From: Streptomyces beihaiensis
Lineage (GTDB): Bacteria > Actinomycetota > Actinomycetes > Streptomycetales > Streptomycetaceae
DNA: 64,000 bases
Direction of reading: 5' to 3'
NCBI RefSeq assembly: GCF_026274175.1
Contig: NZ_JAPHNL010000101.1
Span: forward strand, 1 to 64,000
Shown: piece by piece, positions 9,281-20,127 of the stretch
How the letters are laid out: every line of letters starts with the position of its first letter
How positions within the stretch are numbered: position 1 is the stretch's first letter
Made by a program: the position numbers and the translations under genes
The notes under the pieces: generated by a model
Told to the model about the DNA's origin: nothing
Databases searched by the model: none
What the model saw: only the letters and a program-made list of their open reading frames with translations

Positions 9281-10405
9281 CTACCGCCGGTGCTCCGAGT
9301 CCGCGACCGTGACCTCGACCCGCTGGAACTCCTTGAGCTCGCTGTAGCCGGTCGTCGCCATGGCGCGCTTGAGGGCGCCGAAGAAGTTCATCGAGCCGTC
9401 CGGGGTGTGGGACGGGCCGGTGAGGATCTCCTCGGTCGTGCCGACCGTGCCCAGGTCGACCTTCTTGCCGCGCGGCACGTCCTCGTGGACGGCCTCCATG
9501 CCCCAGTGGTGGCCCTTGCCGGGCGCGTCCGTGGCACGGGCCAGCGGCGAACCCATCATCACGGCGTCCGCGCCACAGGCCACCGCCTTGGGCAGGTCGC
9601 CGGACCAGCCGACGCCGCCGTCCGCGATGACGTGGACGTAGCGGCCGCCGGACTCGTCGAGGTAGTCGCGGCGGGCCGCCGCGACGTCCGCCACGGCCGT
9701 GGCCATCGGGACCTGGATGCCCAGCACGTTGCGCGTGGTGTGCGCGGCGCCGCCGCCGAAGCCGACGAGCACGCCCGCCGCGCCGGTGCGCATCAGGTGC
9801 AGGGCGGCCGTGTACGTGGCGCAGCCGCCGACGATGACCGGGACGTCCAGCTCGTAGATGAACTGCTTCAGGTTCAGCGGCTCGGCGGCGCCCGACACGT
9901 GCTCGGCGGAGACGGTCGTGCCGCGGATGACGAAGATGTCGACGCCCGCGTCCACGACCGCCTTGGAGAACTCGGCGGTGCGCTGCGGCGAGAGCGCGGC
10001 GGCGGTCACGACACCGGAGTCGCGGACCTCCTTGATGCGCTGCCCGATCAGGTCGGCCTTGATGGGCGCGGCGTAGATCTCCTGGAGACGGCGCGTCGCG
10101 GCCTCGGGCGCCAGCTCGGCGATCTCGTCGAGCAGCGGCTGCGGGTCCTCGTAACGGGTCCACAGTCCTTCGAGGTTGAGCACGCCGAGGCCGCCCATCT
10201 CGCCGATGCGGATCGCCGTCCGCGGGGAGACGACGGAGTCCATGGGCGCGGCCAGGAACGGCAGCTCGAAGCGGTAGGCGTCGATCTGCCAGGCGATCGA
10301 GACCTCCTTCGGGTCGCGGGTGCGCCGGCTCGGCACGACGGCGATGTCGTCGAAGGCGTAAGCGCGGCGGCCGCGCTTGCCGCGCCCGATCTCGATCTCA
10401 GTCAC
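9281..10405 (-). CDS. guaB3: GuaB3 family IMP dehydrogenase-like protein
   Basis: A 374-residue TIM-barrel protein of the GuaB3 branch of the IMPDH/GMP reductase family. It lacks the CBS domains of true IMPDH and opens with the typical EIEIGRGKRGRRAYAFDDIAVVPSRRT. The loop that carries the catalytic cysteine in IMPDH (GSICTTR in the neighbour at 10521) here reads GGGAAHTTR, so the cysteine is absent. This is as I recall it for the mycobacterial GuaB3 homologue Rv3410c; the reaction, if any, is not settled for actinobacteria. GTG 10405 is chosen because it gives the usual 374-residue form. It lies downstream of guaB on the same strand, separated by a hairpin. Confidence 0.9.
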   Translation of the reverse strand: MTEIEIGRGKRGRRAYAFDDIAVVPSRRTRDPKEVSIAWQIDAYRFELPFLAAPMDSVVSPRTAIRIGEMGGLGVLNLEGLWTRYEDPQPLLDEIAELAPEAATRRLQEIYAAPIKADLIGQRIKEVRDSGVVTAAALSPQRTAEFSKAVVDAGVDIFVIRGTTVSAEHVSGAAEPLNLKQFIYELDVPVIVGGCATYTAALHLMRTGAAGVLVGFGGGAAHTTRNVLGIQVPMATAVADVAAARRDYLDESGGRYVHVIADGGVGWSGDLPKAVACGADAVMMGSPLARATDAPGKGHHWGMEAVHEDVPRGKKVDLGTVGTTEEILTGPSHTPDGSMNFFGALKRAMATTGYSELKEFQRVEVTVADSEHRR

Positions 10406-10471
10406 GTTGGGGGCGCCTTTCCATCTGGGTCCCACTTGGGCGTGCCCGTCCAGTATCCCTGACACGCACGG

Positions 10472-10505
10472 GAGGGGCGGCCCCGGGAATCCGGGACCGC
10501 CCCTC
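10472..10505 (-). terminator. Hairpin downstream of guaB
   Basis: A nine-bp outer stem (GAGGGGCGG / CCGCCCCTC) encloses an inner CCGG/CCGG stem, between the guaB stop and the guaB3 start. It is probably a partial terminator or processing site within the guaB-guaB3 run. Confidence 0.55.
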
Positions 10506-10520
10506 ACCGTACGGCCGTCG

Positions 10521-12065
<1,545 letters not shown>

Positions 12066-12163
12066 CTAACGGCCTGGAGAGGTGTCCCATTCCACGAGCA
12101 AGATCATCGGCGTTCTTTGTACGTTCACACGTACGCGGCCCGATTCCCGTGCTCCCGCGCGGC

Positions 12164-12751
12164 CTACTGCTCGGCCAGCGCCCGCAGACGGCTCAGCGCG
12201 CGGTGCTGGGCGACGCGTACGGCACCGGGTGACATGCCCAACATCTGGCCGGTCTCCTCGGCGGTGAGGCCGACGGCGACGCGGAGCAGCAGCAGTTCCC
12301 GCTGGTTCTCCGGCAGGTTGGCGAGCAGCTTCTTGGCCCATTCGGCGTCGCTGCTGAGCAGCGCCCGCTCCTCGGGGCCGAGGGAGTCGTCGGGCCGCTC
12401 GGGCATCTCGTCGGACGGCACGGCCGTCGATCCCGGTCCGCGCATCGCGGCGCGCTGCAGGTCGGCGACCTTGTGGGCGGCGATGGCGAAGACGAACGCC
12501 TCGAAGGGCCGCCCGGTGTCCTTGTAGCGCGGCAGCGCGAGCAGCACCGCGACACAGACCTCCTGGGCGAGGTCCTCCACGAAGTGCCGTGCGTCACCCG
12601 GCAGTCGGGACAGACGGGTGCGGCAGTAGCGGATCGCGAGGGGGTGGACGCGTGCGAGCAGGTCGTGCGTCGCCCGCTCGTCGCCGTCGACGGCACGGCC
12701 GACGAGCTTGCCGATGGTCCCCTGCGGGGTCGGTGCCTCGTCGTCGCGCAT
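12164..12751 (-). CDS. shbA: Group-4 (ECF-like) RNA polymerase sigma factor, ShbA type
   Basis: A sigma factor of 195 residues from this start. Region 2 contains [21 protein letters not shown] and region 4 ends in an HTH ([34 protein letters not shown]). Position beside guaB and bldM matches ShbA, the sigma factor reported in S. griseus to drive transcription of the principal sigma gene hrdB, and is syntenic with mycobacterial sigD. Start choice is uncertain: an in-frame ATG at 12841 adds 30 residues and has a better Shine-Dalgarno-like GGGGAGG. However, that stretch has many A/T third positions, unlike the rest of the gene, so I take it as untranslated. No anti-sigma factor gene is adjacent. 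Confidence 0.88.
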   Translation of the reverse strand: MRDDEAPTPQGTIGKLVGRAVDGDERATHDLLARVHPLAIRYCRTRLSRLPGDARHFVEDLAQEVCVAVLLALPRYKDTGRPFEAFVFAIAAHKVADLQRAAMRGPGSTAVPSDEMPERPDDSLGPEERALLSSDAEWAKKLLANLPENQRELLLLRVAVGLTAEETGQMLGMSPGAVRVAQHRALSRLRALAEQ

Positions 12752-12944
12752 CGGTCCATGGTGCCTCGGCGTCGCCCGATCCGTGACATCGCGCCCGTAG
12801 TTGTGCGCTGAAGCGTTATGAGCAGGTGCGCCGGCACTCATCTCCTGCGCCCTCCCCTCTCGCTGACCCTGCTCGCCCGACTCGTTCCCGCGGAACTCCA
12901 CACATCAAGGATGCGGCATCGCGCGGGAAACGAGGCAATGGCGT

Positions 12945-13060
12945 CCCGCGGCGCCCCCGCGAGGGGCGCGGGACATGATCCACCGGCGGCTCCGCCACAC
13001 GGTGCGACCAGCCACAACGGGAGTCGCGCTCGGTCGGCGGCGGCACGGGACGACGCCCGG
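12945..13060. repeat. Dispersed intergenic element between shbA and bldM
   Basis: GAGGGGCGCGGG at 12961-12972 is followed at 13004 by GCGACCAGCCACAACGG, the same two words in the same order as in the element at 5155. No open reading frame of coding character is present. Confidence 0.45.
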
Positions 13061-13075
13061 CGGGCGTTGCCGAAA

Positions 13076-13687
13076 TTACCGGACCAGGCCCCACCGGAAC
13101 CCGAGCGCCACGGCGTGCGCCCGGTCCGACGCGCCGAGCTTCTTGAACAGGCGCCGCGCGTGCGTCTTGACCGTGTCCTCGGAGAGAAAGAGCTCACGCC
13201 CGATCTCCGCGTTGGACCGCCCGTGGCTCATGCCTTCGAGCACCTGGATCTCACGCGCGGTGAGGGTCGGCGCGGCACCCATCTCGGCCGAGCGCAGTCG
13301 GCGCGGGGCGAGCCGCCACGTGGGGTCGGCGAGCGCCTGCGTCACCGTGGCCCGCAGTTCGGCGCGCGAGGCGTCCTTGTGCAGATAGCCGCGGGCACCG
13401 GCCGCGACGGCGAGCGCCACGCCGTCGAGGTCCTCGGCGACCGTGAGCATGATGATGCGCGCGCCGGGGTCGGCGGACAGCAGTCGTCGCACGGTCTCGA
13501 CGCCGCCCAGGCCGGGCATGCGTACGTCCATCAGAATCAGGTCCGAGCGGTCGGCGCCCCAGCGGCGGAGGACTTCCTCGCCGTTGGCCGCGGTCGTCAC
13601 GCGCTCGACGCCGGGCACGGTCGCGACCGCGCGGCGCAGCGCCTCTCGGGCGAGCGGGGAGTCGTCGCAGACGAGGACGGAAGTCAT
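13076..13687 (-). CDS. bldM: Developmental response regulator BldM
   Basis: The 203-residue protein matches BldM as I know it from Streptomyces. It has a receiver domain (VLVCDDSPLAREALRRA, phospho-acceptor-like Asp in DLILMDVRMPG) and a LuxR/NarL-type HTH (LTAREIQVLEGMSHGRSNAEIGRELFLSEDTVKTH). BldM is an atypical regulator of aerial hyphae formation. From the literature, it acts as a homodimer on early genes and with WhiI on later ones, and the receiver Asp is not essential. ATG 13687 has GGAGGAG seven bases upstream. The gene is divergent from whiD, as in S. coelicolor, and is read from a sigma-BldN-type promoter about 160 bases upstream. Confidence 0.97.
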   Translation of the reverse strand: MTSVLVCDDSPLAREALRRAVATVPGVERVTTAANGEEVLRRWGADRSDLILMDVRMPGLGGVETVRRLLSADPGARIIMLTVAEDLDGVALAVAAGARGYLHKDASRAELRATVTQALADPTWRLAPRRLRSAEMGAAPTLTAREIQVLEGMSHGRSNAEIGRELFLSEDTVKTHARRLFKKLGASDRAHAVALGFRWGLVR

Positions 13688-14101
13688 GACAGTGCTCCTC
13701 CGCGGCTCTCACAGCTGCTGCGCGTCACCTTGAGCCTCCAGGCTGGTACGAATCGTCACCTGTGCGGTCGACACTCTCAAGCGGATCTCCGGCAGATGGG
13801 GACACCTGCCCGACCGCTTGTTCCTTCAACCGCCTCCGCACTCTCAACGACGGTCACCCGAAAGAGTTACGGGTCGGACGGCCTGATTCGGCACTCTACG
13901 TGAGGGCCCGGACACGGTGGGAGCGGCGCGACGGACCCTCAAAGTTTCACCACAACCTATGCCCCATTTGGCGGCATTTCTTCCCTTTTGCTGGTGTCTG
14001 TAGCTAGATTCTCAATGAGTCATATTTTCATCTCCTTAGACAGTAGATGTACGGTCAAGGGCACCGTATCCGCGTCATAACGGCTACAAGGGGACACAGC
14101 A
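13688..14101. other. Divergent bldM-whiD control region (414 bases without a gene)
   Basis: This interval carries regulatory sequence only. It holds the sigma-BldN-type bldM promoter at 13844-13871 and, overlapping it, GGTCACCCGAAAGAGTTAC (about 13852-13870), a partial inverted repeat that could be a regulator site. From about 13960 to 14050 it becomes distinctly AT-richer than the surroundings, which is where the whiD promoters should lie. I could not assign a -35/-10 pair there with confidence. Confidence 0.7.
13844..13871 (-). promoter_or_regulatory. Sigma-BldN-type promoter of bldM
   Basis: On the minus strand the sequence reads CGTAAC (13871-13866), exactly 16 bases, then CGTTGA (13849-13844). 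This equals the published sigma-BldN consensus CGTAAC-N16-CGTTGA, and bldM promoter P1 is a known sigma-BldN target. The leader to the BldM start would be about 150 bases. Confidence 0.88.
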
Positions 14102-14440
14102 ATGGCAGACTTCTCCCGCCTTCCCGGACCGAACGCAGATCTATGGGACTGGCAACTGATCGCAGCCTGCCGCGGGGTCGACAGCTCGCTCTTCTTCCAC
14201 CCGGAGGGCGAGCGCGGGGCGGCGCGCAGCGCCCGTGAGAACTCGGCCAAAGAGGTGTGCATGCGCTGCCCGGTGCGGGCGGAATGCGCAGCTCACGCCC
14301 TACAGGTACGAGAGCCGTACGGAGTGTGGGGCGGACTGACCGAGGACGAGCGCGAGGAGCTCATGGGCCGGGCGCGCAACCGTCTCGTCACGGCCTCGGC
14401 GGGCGGGGGGCAGCGGACAGCGAGCGCGACCCACCACTGA
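14102..14440 (+). CDS. whiD: WhiB-like iron-sulfur regulator WhiD
   Basis: A 112-residue Wbl protein with the four cluster-ligating cysteines (Cys23, Cys53, Cys56, Cys62; CMRCPVRAEC) and the GVWGG turn followed by a basic tail. The family binds a [4Fe-4S] cluster and contacts region 4 of the principal sigma factor. WhiD is needed for late sporulation steps in S. coelicolor. Length, sequence and position divergent from bldM identify it. AAGGGGAC six bases before ATG 14102 is the ribosome site. Two hairpins follow the stop codon. Confidence 0.96.
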   Translation: MADFSRLPGPNADLWDWQLIAACRGVDSSLFFHPEGERGAARSARENSAKEVCMRCPVRAECAAHALQVREPYGVWGGLTEDEREELMGRARNRLVTASAGGGQRTASATHH

Positions 14441-14458
14441 AGGAACGTTTTTTCGGCA

Positions 14459-14485
14459 GAGGGGCGCGGCGCCGCCGCGCCCCTC
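14459..14485. terminator. Hairpin 1 between whiD and the LysR gene
   Basis: A 12-bp GC stem (GAGGGGCGCGGC / GCCGCGCCCCTC) with a three-base loop sits between convergent genes. On the plus strand a run of six T lies just before it rather than after it. Confidence 0.7.
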
Positions 14486-14492
14486 CACACGT

Positions 14493-14518
14493 CGCCGACC
14501 CGGTGCGCCGGGTCGGCG
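14493..14518. terminator. Hairpin 2 between whiD and the LysR gene
   Basis: A perfect 11-bp stem (CGCCGACCCGG / CCGGGTCGGCG) with loop TGCG lies two bases from the LysR stop codon. Together with the preceding hairpin it forms a tandem terminator for the convergent pair. Confidence 0.75.
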
Positions 14519-14520
14519 CC

Positions 14521-15471
14521 TCAGCGCGTGGCGGCCTTCGCCAGATGATCGAGGGTCGCCGCGACCGCGGGCACCTGCGCCAGGTCGGGCAGCGTCAGCG
14601 CGACGATCTCCCGCCGCACGGCCGGCTCCACGCTCACCGTGCGTGCACCTCTGGGCCGAACGGACTCGATGGCGAGTTCGGGGAGCACGGCCACCCCGAG
14701 CCCGGCGCCGACGAGCCCCACCACCGCCGGGTAGTCGTCGGTCGCGAAGTCGATACGGGGCACGAACCCGGCCTCCTCGCACACCTCCACCAGCTGGCGG
14801 CGGCAGCGCGGGCACCCGGCGATCCACGGCTCGTCGGCGAACGCCCCGATGGTCACCGACCCTGCCGCCGAGAGCGGGTGCCCCTCGGGGACGAGCCCGA
14901 CGAGCCGGTCGGAGAGCAGCGGCCGTACGACGAGGTCGTCCCACTCCTCCACCGCCCGCGCCCCCTCGCCCTCCCGTCTCCCGCCACCGCCCCTGCGCGC
15001 GGGCGCTTCGCGCCGCCCCTCGTACCGGAACGCGAGCGCCACGTCGCAGTCCCCCTCGCGCAGCATCTCCACCGAGCGCGGCGGCTCGGCCTCGACCAAG
15101 GACACGCGCGTACCCGGGTGTTCGGCGCGCAGGGCGGCGAGCGCCGCCGGGACCAGCGTCGAACTGCCACTGGGGAAGGACACGAGCCGCACCCGCCCCG
15201 CCCGCAGCCCCGCGATGGCGGCGACCTCCTCCTCGGCCGCGGTGAGCCCGGCGAGGATGCCCGCGGCGTGCCGCACCAGCGCCTCCCCGGCCTGCGTCAG
15301 CCGCATCTCGCGCCCGGTACGGATGAGCAGCGGCGTGCCGGCCGAGGACTCCAGCGCCTTCATCTGCTGACTGACGGCGGGCTGGGTGCAGCCGAGCTCG
15401 CGGGCGGCCGCGGAGAAGGAGCCGGTGGCGGCCACGGCACGCAGGACACGGAGATGACGGGCTTCGATCAC
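14521..15471 (-). CDS. LysR-family transcriptional regulator
   Basis: The 316-residue protein has an N-terminal winged HTH (HLRVLRAVAATGSFSAAARELGCTQPAVSQQMKAL, residues 6-40) and a LysR substrate-binding domain. A low-complexity Arg/Gly/Glu stretch (about 155-172) is inserted between its two lobes. The proposed GTG 15471 overlaps its own GAGG motif, so the message may be leaderless. It is divergent from the MOSC gene 99 bases away, and members of this family often regulate a divergent neighbour. No effector can be deduced. Confidence 0.9.
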   Translation of the reverse strand: MIEARHLRVLRAVAATGSFSAAARELGCTQPAVSQQMKALESSAGTPLLIRTGREMRLTQAGEALVRHAAGILAGLTAAEEEVAAIAGLRAGRVRLVSFPSGSSTLVPAALAALRAEHPGTRVSLVEAEPPRSVEMLREGDCDVALAFRYEGRREAPARRGGGGRREGEGARAVEEWDDLVVRPLLSDRLVGLVPEGHPLSAAGSVTIGAFADEPWIAGCPRCRRQLVEVCEEAGFVPRIDFATDDYPAVVGLVGAGLGVAVLPELAIESVRPRGARTVSVEPAVRREIVALTLPDLAQVPAVAATLDHLAKAATR

Positions 15472-15556
15472 ACCTCAAGCATAAGCACATCTTGGGGTGC
15501 GAGCCACTTTCTTTGGATCGACTTTTAATGCGTGGTGTGCGGGCGCGCACCTCTCC

Positions 15557-15562
15557 TAGCCT
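15557..15562 (+). promoter_or_regulatory. Candidate leaderless -10 box of the MOSC gene
   Basis: TAGCCT ends eight bases before ATG 15571 and there is no Shine-Dalgarno motif. This spacing puts the transcription start at or next to the start codon. Confidence 0.45.
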
Positions 15563-15570
15563 TCTCGCCC

Positions 15571-16263
15571 ATGAAGCTTCTCTCGCTCAACCTCGGCCGC
15601 CCCAAGCCCGTGGAGTACACCGACCAGGCGGAGGGAGTGACCGGCATCGACAAACGACCGGTCGAAGGTCCCGTCCGGGTGAGCGCGCCCGGCGCCAAGG
15701 GCACCGGCGGCAGCGGCCTGGCGGGGGACGCCGTGTGCGACAAGCGGCACCACGGCGGCGACGACCAGGCCGTGTACGCGTACGCGCGCGAGGACCTGGA
15801 CGCCTGGGAGCGGGCGCTGGGCCGCACCCTGCCCTGCGGCGTGTTCGGCGAGAACCTCACCACCGAAGGCGTCGACGTGACCGGGGCGAAGATCGGCGAG
15901 CGCTGGCGGGTCGGCTCCGACCTCGTCCTCGAAGTGACCACGGGTCGCATCCCGTGCCGTACCTTCCAGGGCCACCTGGGCGAGAAGGGCTGGGTCAGAC
16001 GGTTCACACGGGACGGCGCGTCGGGCGCGTACCTGCGGGTGATCGAGCCGGGCGAGATACGGGCGGGCGACCCGATCGAGGTGGTCCACCGGCCCGACCA
16101 CGAGGTGACCGTCTCCCTGGTCTTCCGCGCGGTGACGACCGAGCGGGAGCTGCTGCCGAGAGTCCTGGCGGCGGGTGACGCCCTGCATCCGGAGGAACTG
16201 CGGGCGGCACGGGAGCACGTGGCGAAGTACGGATCGCGGAGCGGCCCGCGCGACGAGGGGTAG
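15571..16263 (+). CDS. MOSC domain protein (YiiM-like)
   Basis: This 230-residue protein contains the MOSC core: HHGGDDQAVYAY, GENLTTEGVD, and the TGRIPCRTF stretch with the conserved cysteine. A C-terminal three-helix-like part follows (TTERELLPRVLAAGDALHPEELRAA). MOSC proteins bind sulfur or molybdenum cofactor ligands; YiiM relatives reduce N-hydroxylated compounds using Moco. The biochemical role here is inferred from family only. No ribosome site is visible, but a -10-like TAGCCT lies eight bases upstream, suggesting leaderless expression. It is divergent from a LysR regulator. Confidence 0.85.
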   Translation: MKLLSLNLGRPKPVEYTDQAEGVTGIDKRPVEGPVRVSAPGAKGTGGSGLAGDAVCDKRHHGGDDQAVYAYAREDLDAWERALGRTLPCGVFGENLTTEGVDVTGAKIGERWRVGSDLVLEVTTGRIPCRTFQGHLGEKGWVRRFTRDGASGAYLRVIEPGEIRAGDPIEVVHRPDHEVTVSLVFRAVTTERELLPRVLAAGDALHPEELRAAREHVAKYGSRSGPRDEG

Positions 16264-16337
16264 ACGCGGACGGCAAGGGAGTTGACGTGGCGTCGGGCGC
16301 GTCGCGGCGGCGGTGATCAGCACCCCTTTCCCGTCAC

Positions 16338-16343
16338 TACCCT
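16338..16343 (+). promoter_or_regulatory. Candidate leaderless -10 box of the SDR gene
   Basis: TACCCT ends six bases before ATG 16350 with no ribosome-binding motif in between. Confidence 0.45.
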
Positions 16344-16349
16344 TGCCCC

Positions 16350-17123
16350 ATGACTACGGCACTGATCACGGGATCCACCGCGGGCATCGGCGCCGCGTTC
16401 GCCCGGCGGCTCGCCGCCGACGGCCACAACCTGGTGCTCGTCGCGCGCGACACGAAGCGGCTGCGCGAGCAGGCGACCGAGCTGCACGACCGGCACGGCA
16501 TCGAGGCCGAGGTACTGACGGCGGACCTGGCCACGGACGACGGCATCGCGGCGGTCGAGCAGCGCCTGCGGGACCCTAAGGCACCGGTCGATCTGCTCGT
16601 CAACAACGCCGGCTTCGGCAACAAGGGACACTATCTGGAGGTCCCGATGGCCGACGAGCTGAAGATGCTCAAGGTGCACTGCGAGGCGGTGCTGCGGCTC
16701 ACGTCGGCGGCGACGTCCGTGATGCGCGAGCGCGGCCGGGGCGGCGTGATCAACGTGGCCTCGGTCGCCGCGTTCGTGCCGCGCGGCACGTACGGGGCGT
16801 CGAAGGCGTGGGTCGTGCAGTTCACGCAGGGCGCGGCGAAGGACCTGGCGGGCAGCGGTGTGCGGCTCATGGCGCTGTGCCCCGGCTTCGTACGCACGGA
16901 GTTCCACCAGCGGGCCGGGATGGGCACGGACAACATCCCGAAGTGGATGTGGCTCGACGCGGACAACCTGGTGACGGCGGCGCTGTCCGACCTGGCGCGC
17001 GGCAAGTCGCTGTCGATCCCGGATCCCCGCTACAAGGCGCTGATGGGCGTGGTGAAGGTGACGCCACGCGCCCTGCTGGGCGGGCTCACGTCGCGGACGG
17101 GACGCAAGTACGGGCCTCGGTAG
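16350..17123 (+). CDS. Short-chain dehydrogenase/reductase, DltE-like
   Basis: A 257-residue classical SDR. The cofactor motif is TGSTAGIGAAFA (8-19), the NNAG motif is LVNNAGFGNKG, the catalytic Ser lies in NVASVAAF and the YxxxK pair in YGASK. The basic residue after the second strand (ARDTKR) favours NADP(H). It is close to the DltE/YqjQ-like subgroup whose substrates are mostly unknown. It follows the MOSC gene by 86 bases on the same strand, but has its own -10-like box directly before the ATG. Confidence 0.88.
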   Translation: MTTALITGSTAGIGAAFARRLAADGHNLVLVARDTKRLREQATELHDRHGIEAEVLTADLATDDGIAAVEQRLRDPKAPVDLLVNNAGFGNKGHYLEVPMADELKMLKVHCEAVLRLTSAATSVMRERGRGGVINVASVAAFVPRGTYGASKAWVVQFTQGAAKDLAGSGVRLMALCPGFVRTEFHQRAGMGTDNIPKWMWLDADNLVTAALSDLARGKSLSIPDPRYKALMGVVKVTPRALLGGLTSRTGRKYGPR

Positions 17124-17158
17124 ATCTGTCGGTGGCCGGGTACGGGTCCGTCGTGGTT

Positions 17159-17242
17159 CCCCGCGCCCCTGAAGGCACGCGGCTTCGCCGCTCCTTGCCC
17201 GATGAGGTGCGCACGAAGGGCGTGCGCCTCAGGGGCGCGGGG
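17159..17242. repeat. Large inverted repeat containing the dispersed GC-rich word
   Basis: CCCCGCGCCCCTGA (17159-17172) is complementary to TCAGGGGCGCGGGG (17229-17242), with an inner GCACGC/GCGTGC pair. It could fold into a long hairpin downstream of the SDR gene. The arms contain the word shared with the elements at 5172 and 12961. Confidence 0.6.
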
Positions 17243-17344
17243 CTGTGCCGGTCAGCGGCTCTGCCGAGGGACGCGAGCAACCACACGCCGGCCGCGCCCG
17301 GCAACGAGGCACCAACCCGGCGGACGTCTGCCCGCTGAACGCCA

Positions 17345-17381
17345 AGGCCCGGCCCCCCGCGCATGGCGGGGGGCCGGGCCT
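17345..17381 (-). terminator. Terminator of groEL1
   Basis: A perfect 16-bp GC stem (arms 17345-17360 and 17366-17381) with a five-base loop lies 15 bases past the groEL1 stop codon. Confidence 0.85.
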
Positions 17382-17396
17382 CAGGGGCGTGTCAGG

Positions 17397-19031
<1,635 letters not shown>

Positions 19032-19164
19032 TCAGCCCTCTCGGAAAACTTGGGGTGAAGCTGTGTGTGAACGAACTGCGCCCCGGGCGCCCGGCTTGTC
19101 GTCGCGGGGGCCAGGGGCGCAGATCAAAGCGGAAGCCTAGGCTTCTCGGCTTGCGTACTCGTGC

Positions 19165-19473
19165 TTACTTCTCGACGATCGCGAGGACGTCGCGGGCCGA
19201 GAGAACGAGGTACTCGTCGCCGTTGTACTTGACCTCGGTGCCGCCGTACTTGCTGTACAGCACGACGTCGCCGACCTTGACGTCGAGCGGAAGACGCTCG
19301 CCGTTCTCGAAGCGGCCCGGACCCACGGCGAGGACGGCGCCCTCCTGGGGCTTCTCCTTCGCGGTGTCCGGAATGACCAGGCCCGAAGCCGTGGTCTGCT
19401 CGGCGTCGAGCGGCTGGACCACGATGCGGTCCTCAAGCGGCTTGATGGCAACCTTGGAGCTGGCGGTCGTCAC
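19165..19473 (-). CDS. groES: Co-chaperonin GroES
   Basis: A 102-residue GroES cap subunit containing the family opening [11 protein letters not shown], the mobile-loop region ([22 protein letters not shown]) and [24 protein letters not shown] 19473 follows GGGGGAGG with seven-base spacing. The gene heads the groES-groEL1 operon, which in Streptomyces is heat-inducible and repressed by HrcA through CIRCE. Confidence 0.97.
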   Translation of the reverse strand: MTTASSKVAIKPLEDRIVVQPLDAEQTTASGLVIPDTAKEKPQEGAVLAVGPGRFENGERLPLDVKVGDVVLYSKYGGTEVKYNGDEYLVLSARDVLAIVEK

Positions 19474-19570
19474 GATCCGACCTCCCCCTTCGGAGATCTC
19501 ACGGGGTTAACTGTCTGAGGTGGCGACCAGGTGGATCCGTCGTCGCGGGTGCCGGACCTGCCCGTCGCTG

Positions 19571-19597
19571 TTGGCACTCTATGGTGCCGAGTGCCAG
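19571..19597. promoter_or_regulatory. CIRCE operator 1 (HrcA site)
   Basis: TTGGCACTC-N9-GAGTGCCAG matches the TTAGCACTC-N9-GAGTGCTAA consensus, with compensating changes that keep the inverted repeat perfect in its inner part. It lies about 100 bases upstream of the groES start, downstream of the putative -10. Confidence 0.88.
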
Positions 19598-19602
19598 AGC
19601 TG

Positions 19603-19632
19603 AGACTATGACCGCGATTAGCACTCGGTCAA
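19603..19632 (-). promoter_or_regulatory. Putative principal-sigma promoter of groESL
   Basis: On the minus strand TTGACC (19632-19627) is followed after 16 bases by CATAGT, or after 18 by TAGTCT. The -35 lies inside CIRCE 2 and CIRCE 1 covers the start region, so HrcA bound there would block polymerase. Confidence 0.65.
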
Positions 19633-19644
19633 GCGGACTGCTAA
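19618..19644. promoter_or_regulatory. CIRCE operator 2 (HrcA site)
   Basis: TTAGCACTC-N9-GACTGCTAA matches the CIRCE consensus with one mismatch in the right arm. It overlaps the groESL -35 region. Confidence 0.9.
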
Positions 19645-19769
19645 TCAGCCGCGGCGCGGCGCGGGATTTCGCACCGGTTTCACGCCGCTTTCGCGCCGCG
19701 GGGGCACAGGTTGGTCTCGTTCCGGCGACCTCCGACGAGGAACGATCCGTTCCGTACGAGAGTTCCGGC

Positions 19770-20057
19770 ATGGCCGGTCACTACCGCACTCCGCGCTCCC
19801 CCTGGGGCGACGCCGCGCTCGCCGTCTTCGTCGTGTTCGTGGACGCCGTCGCCTGCCTGAACGCGGCGCTCTGGCTCTTCGCCGCCCACGCCTGCGGCGC
19901 GGCGGTCACAGGGGCGTACCTCGGCCTCGCGGGCCTGATCGGGGTGTCGGCGGCCGCGTTCTTCGGACGTGCGGCGCTGCCGTTGACCGGCGCCGCGCAG
20001 GTCGTCGCCGCGGTGGTCCTGGGCCTCGGCGCCCTGGCCTCGCACCCCGGCGGGTGA
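19770..20057 (+). CDS. Small integral membrane protein
   Basis: A 95-residue protein dominated by hydrophobic segments (ALAVFVVFVDAVACLNAALWLFAAHA, AYLGLAGLIGVSAAAFFG and the alanine-rich C-terminal stretch), so probably three membrane helices. The start MAGHYRTPRSP at ATG 19770 is chosen as the first in-frame ATG beyond the groES control region. It is divergent from groES. I do not recognise the family. Confidence 0.6.
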   Translation: MAGHYRTPRSPWGDAALAVFVVFVDAVACLNAALWLFAAHACGAAVTGAYLGLAGLIGVSAAAFFGRAALPLTGAAQVVAAVVLGLGALASHPGG

Positions 20058-20062
20058 CCCGA

Positions 20063-20120
20063 CCCGCCGGACCGACTCCGGAGCCACGGCCGGGGCCACG
20101 GCCGGGGTCGGTCCGGCGGG
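20063..20120. terminator. Bidirectional terminator between convergent genes
   Basis: Arms CCCGCCGGACCGAC (20063-20076) and GTCGGTCCGGCGGG (20107-20120) pair over 14 bp around a 30-base loop between the stop codons of the small membrane protein and the deacetylase. Confidence 0.7.
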
Positions 20121-20127
20121 AGGGGCG

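Noticed and set aside
12752-12841. 30-codon N-terminal extension of the sigma factor
   Set aside because: Third positions are rich in A/T compared with the rest of the gene, so it reads as a leader; kept only as an alternative start.
13960-14060. Small coding gene in the AT-richer bldM-whiD gap
   Set aside because: Frames are short, without ribosome sites or codon bias; the AT content fits promoters.
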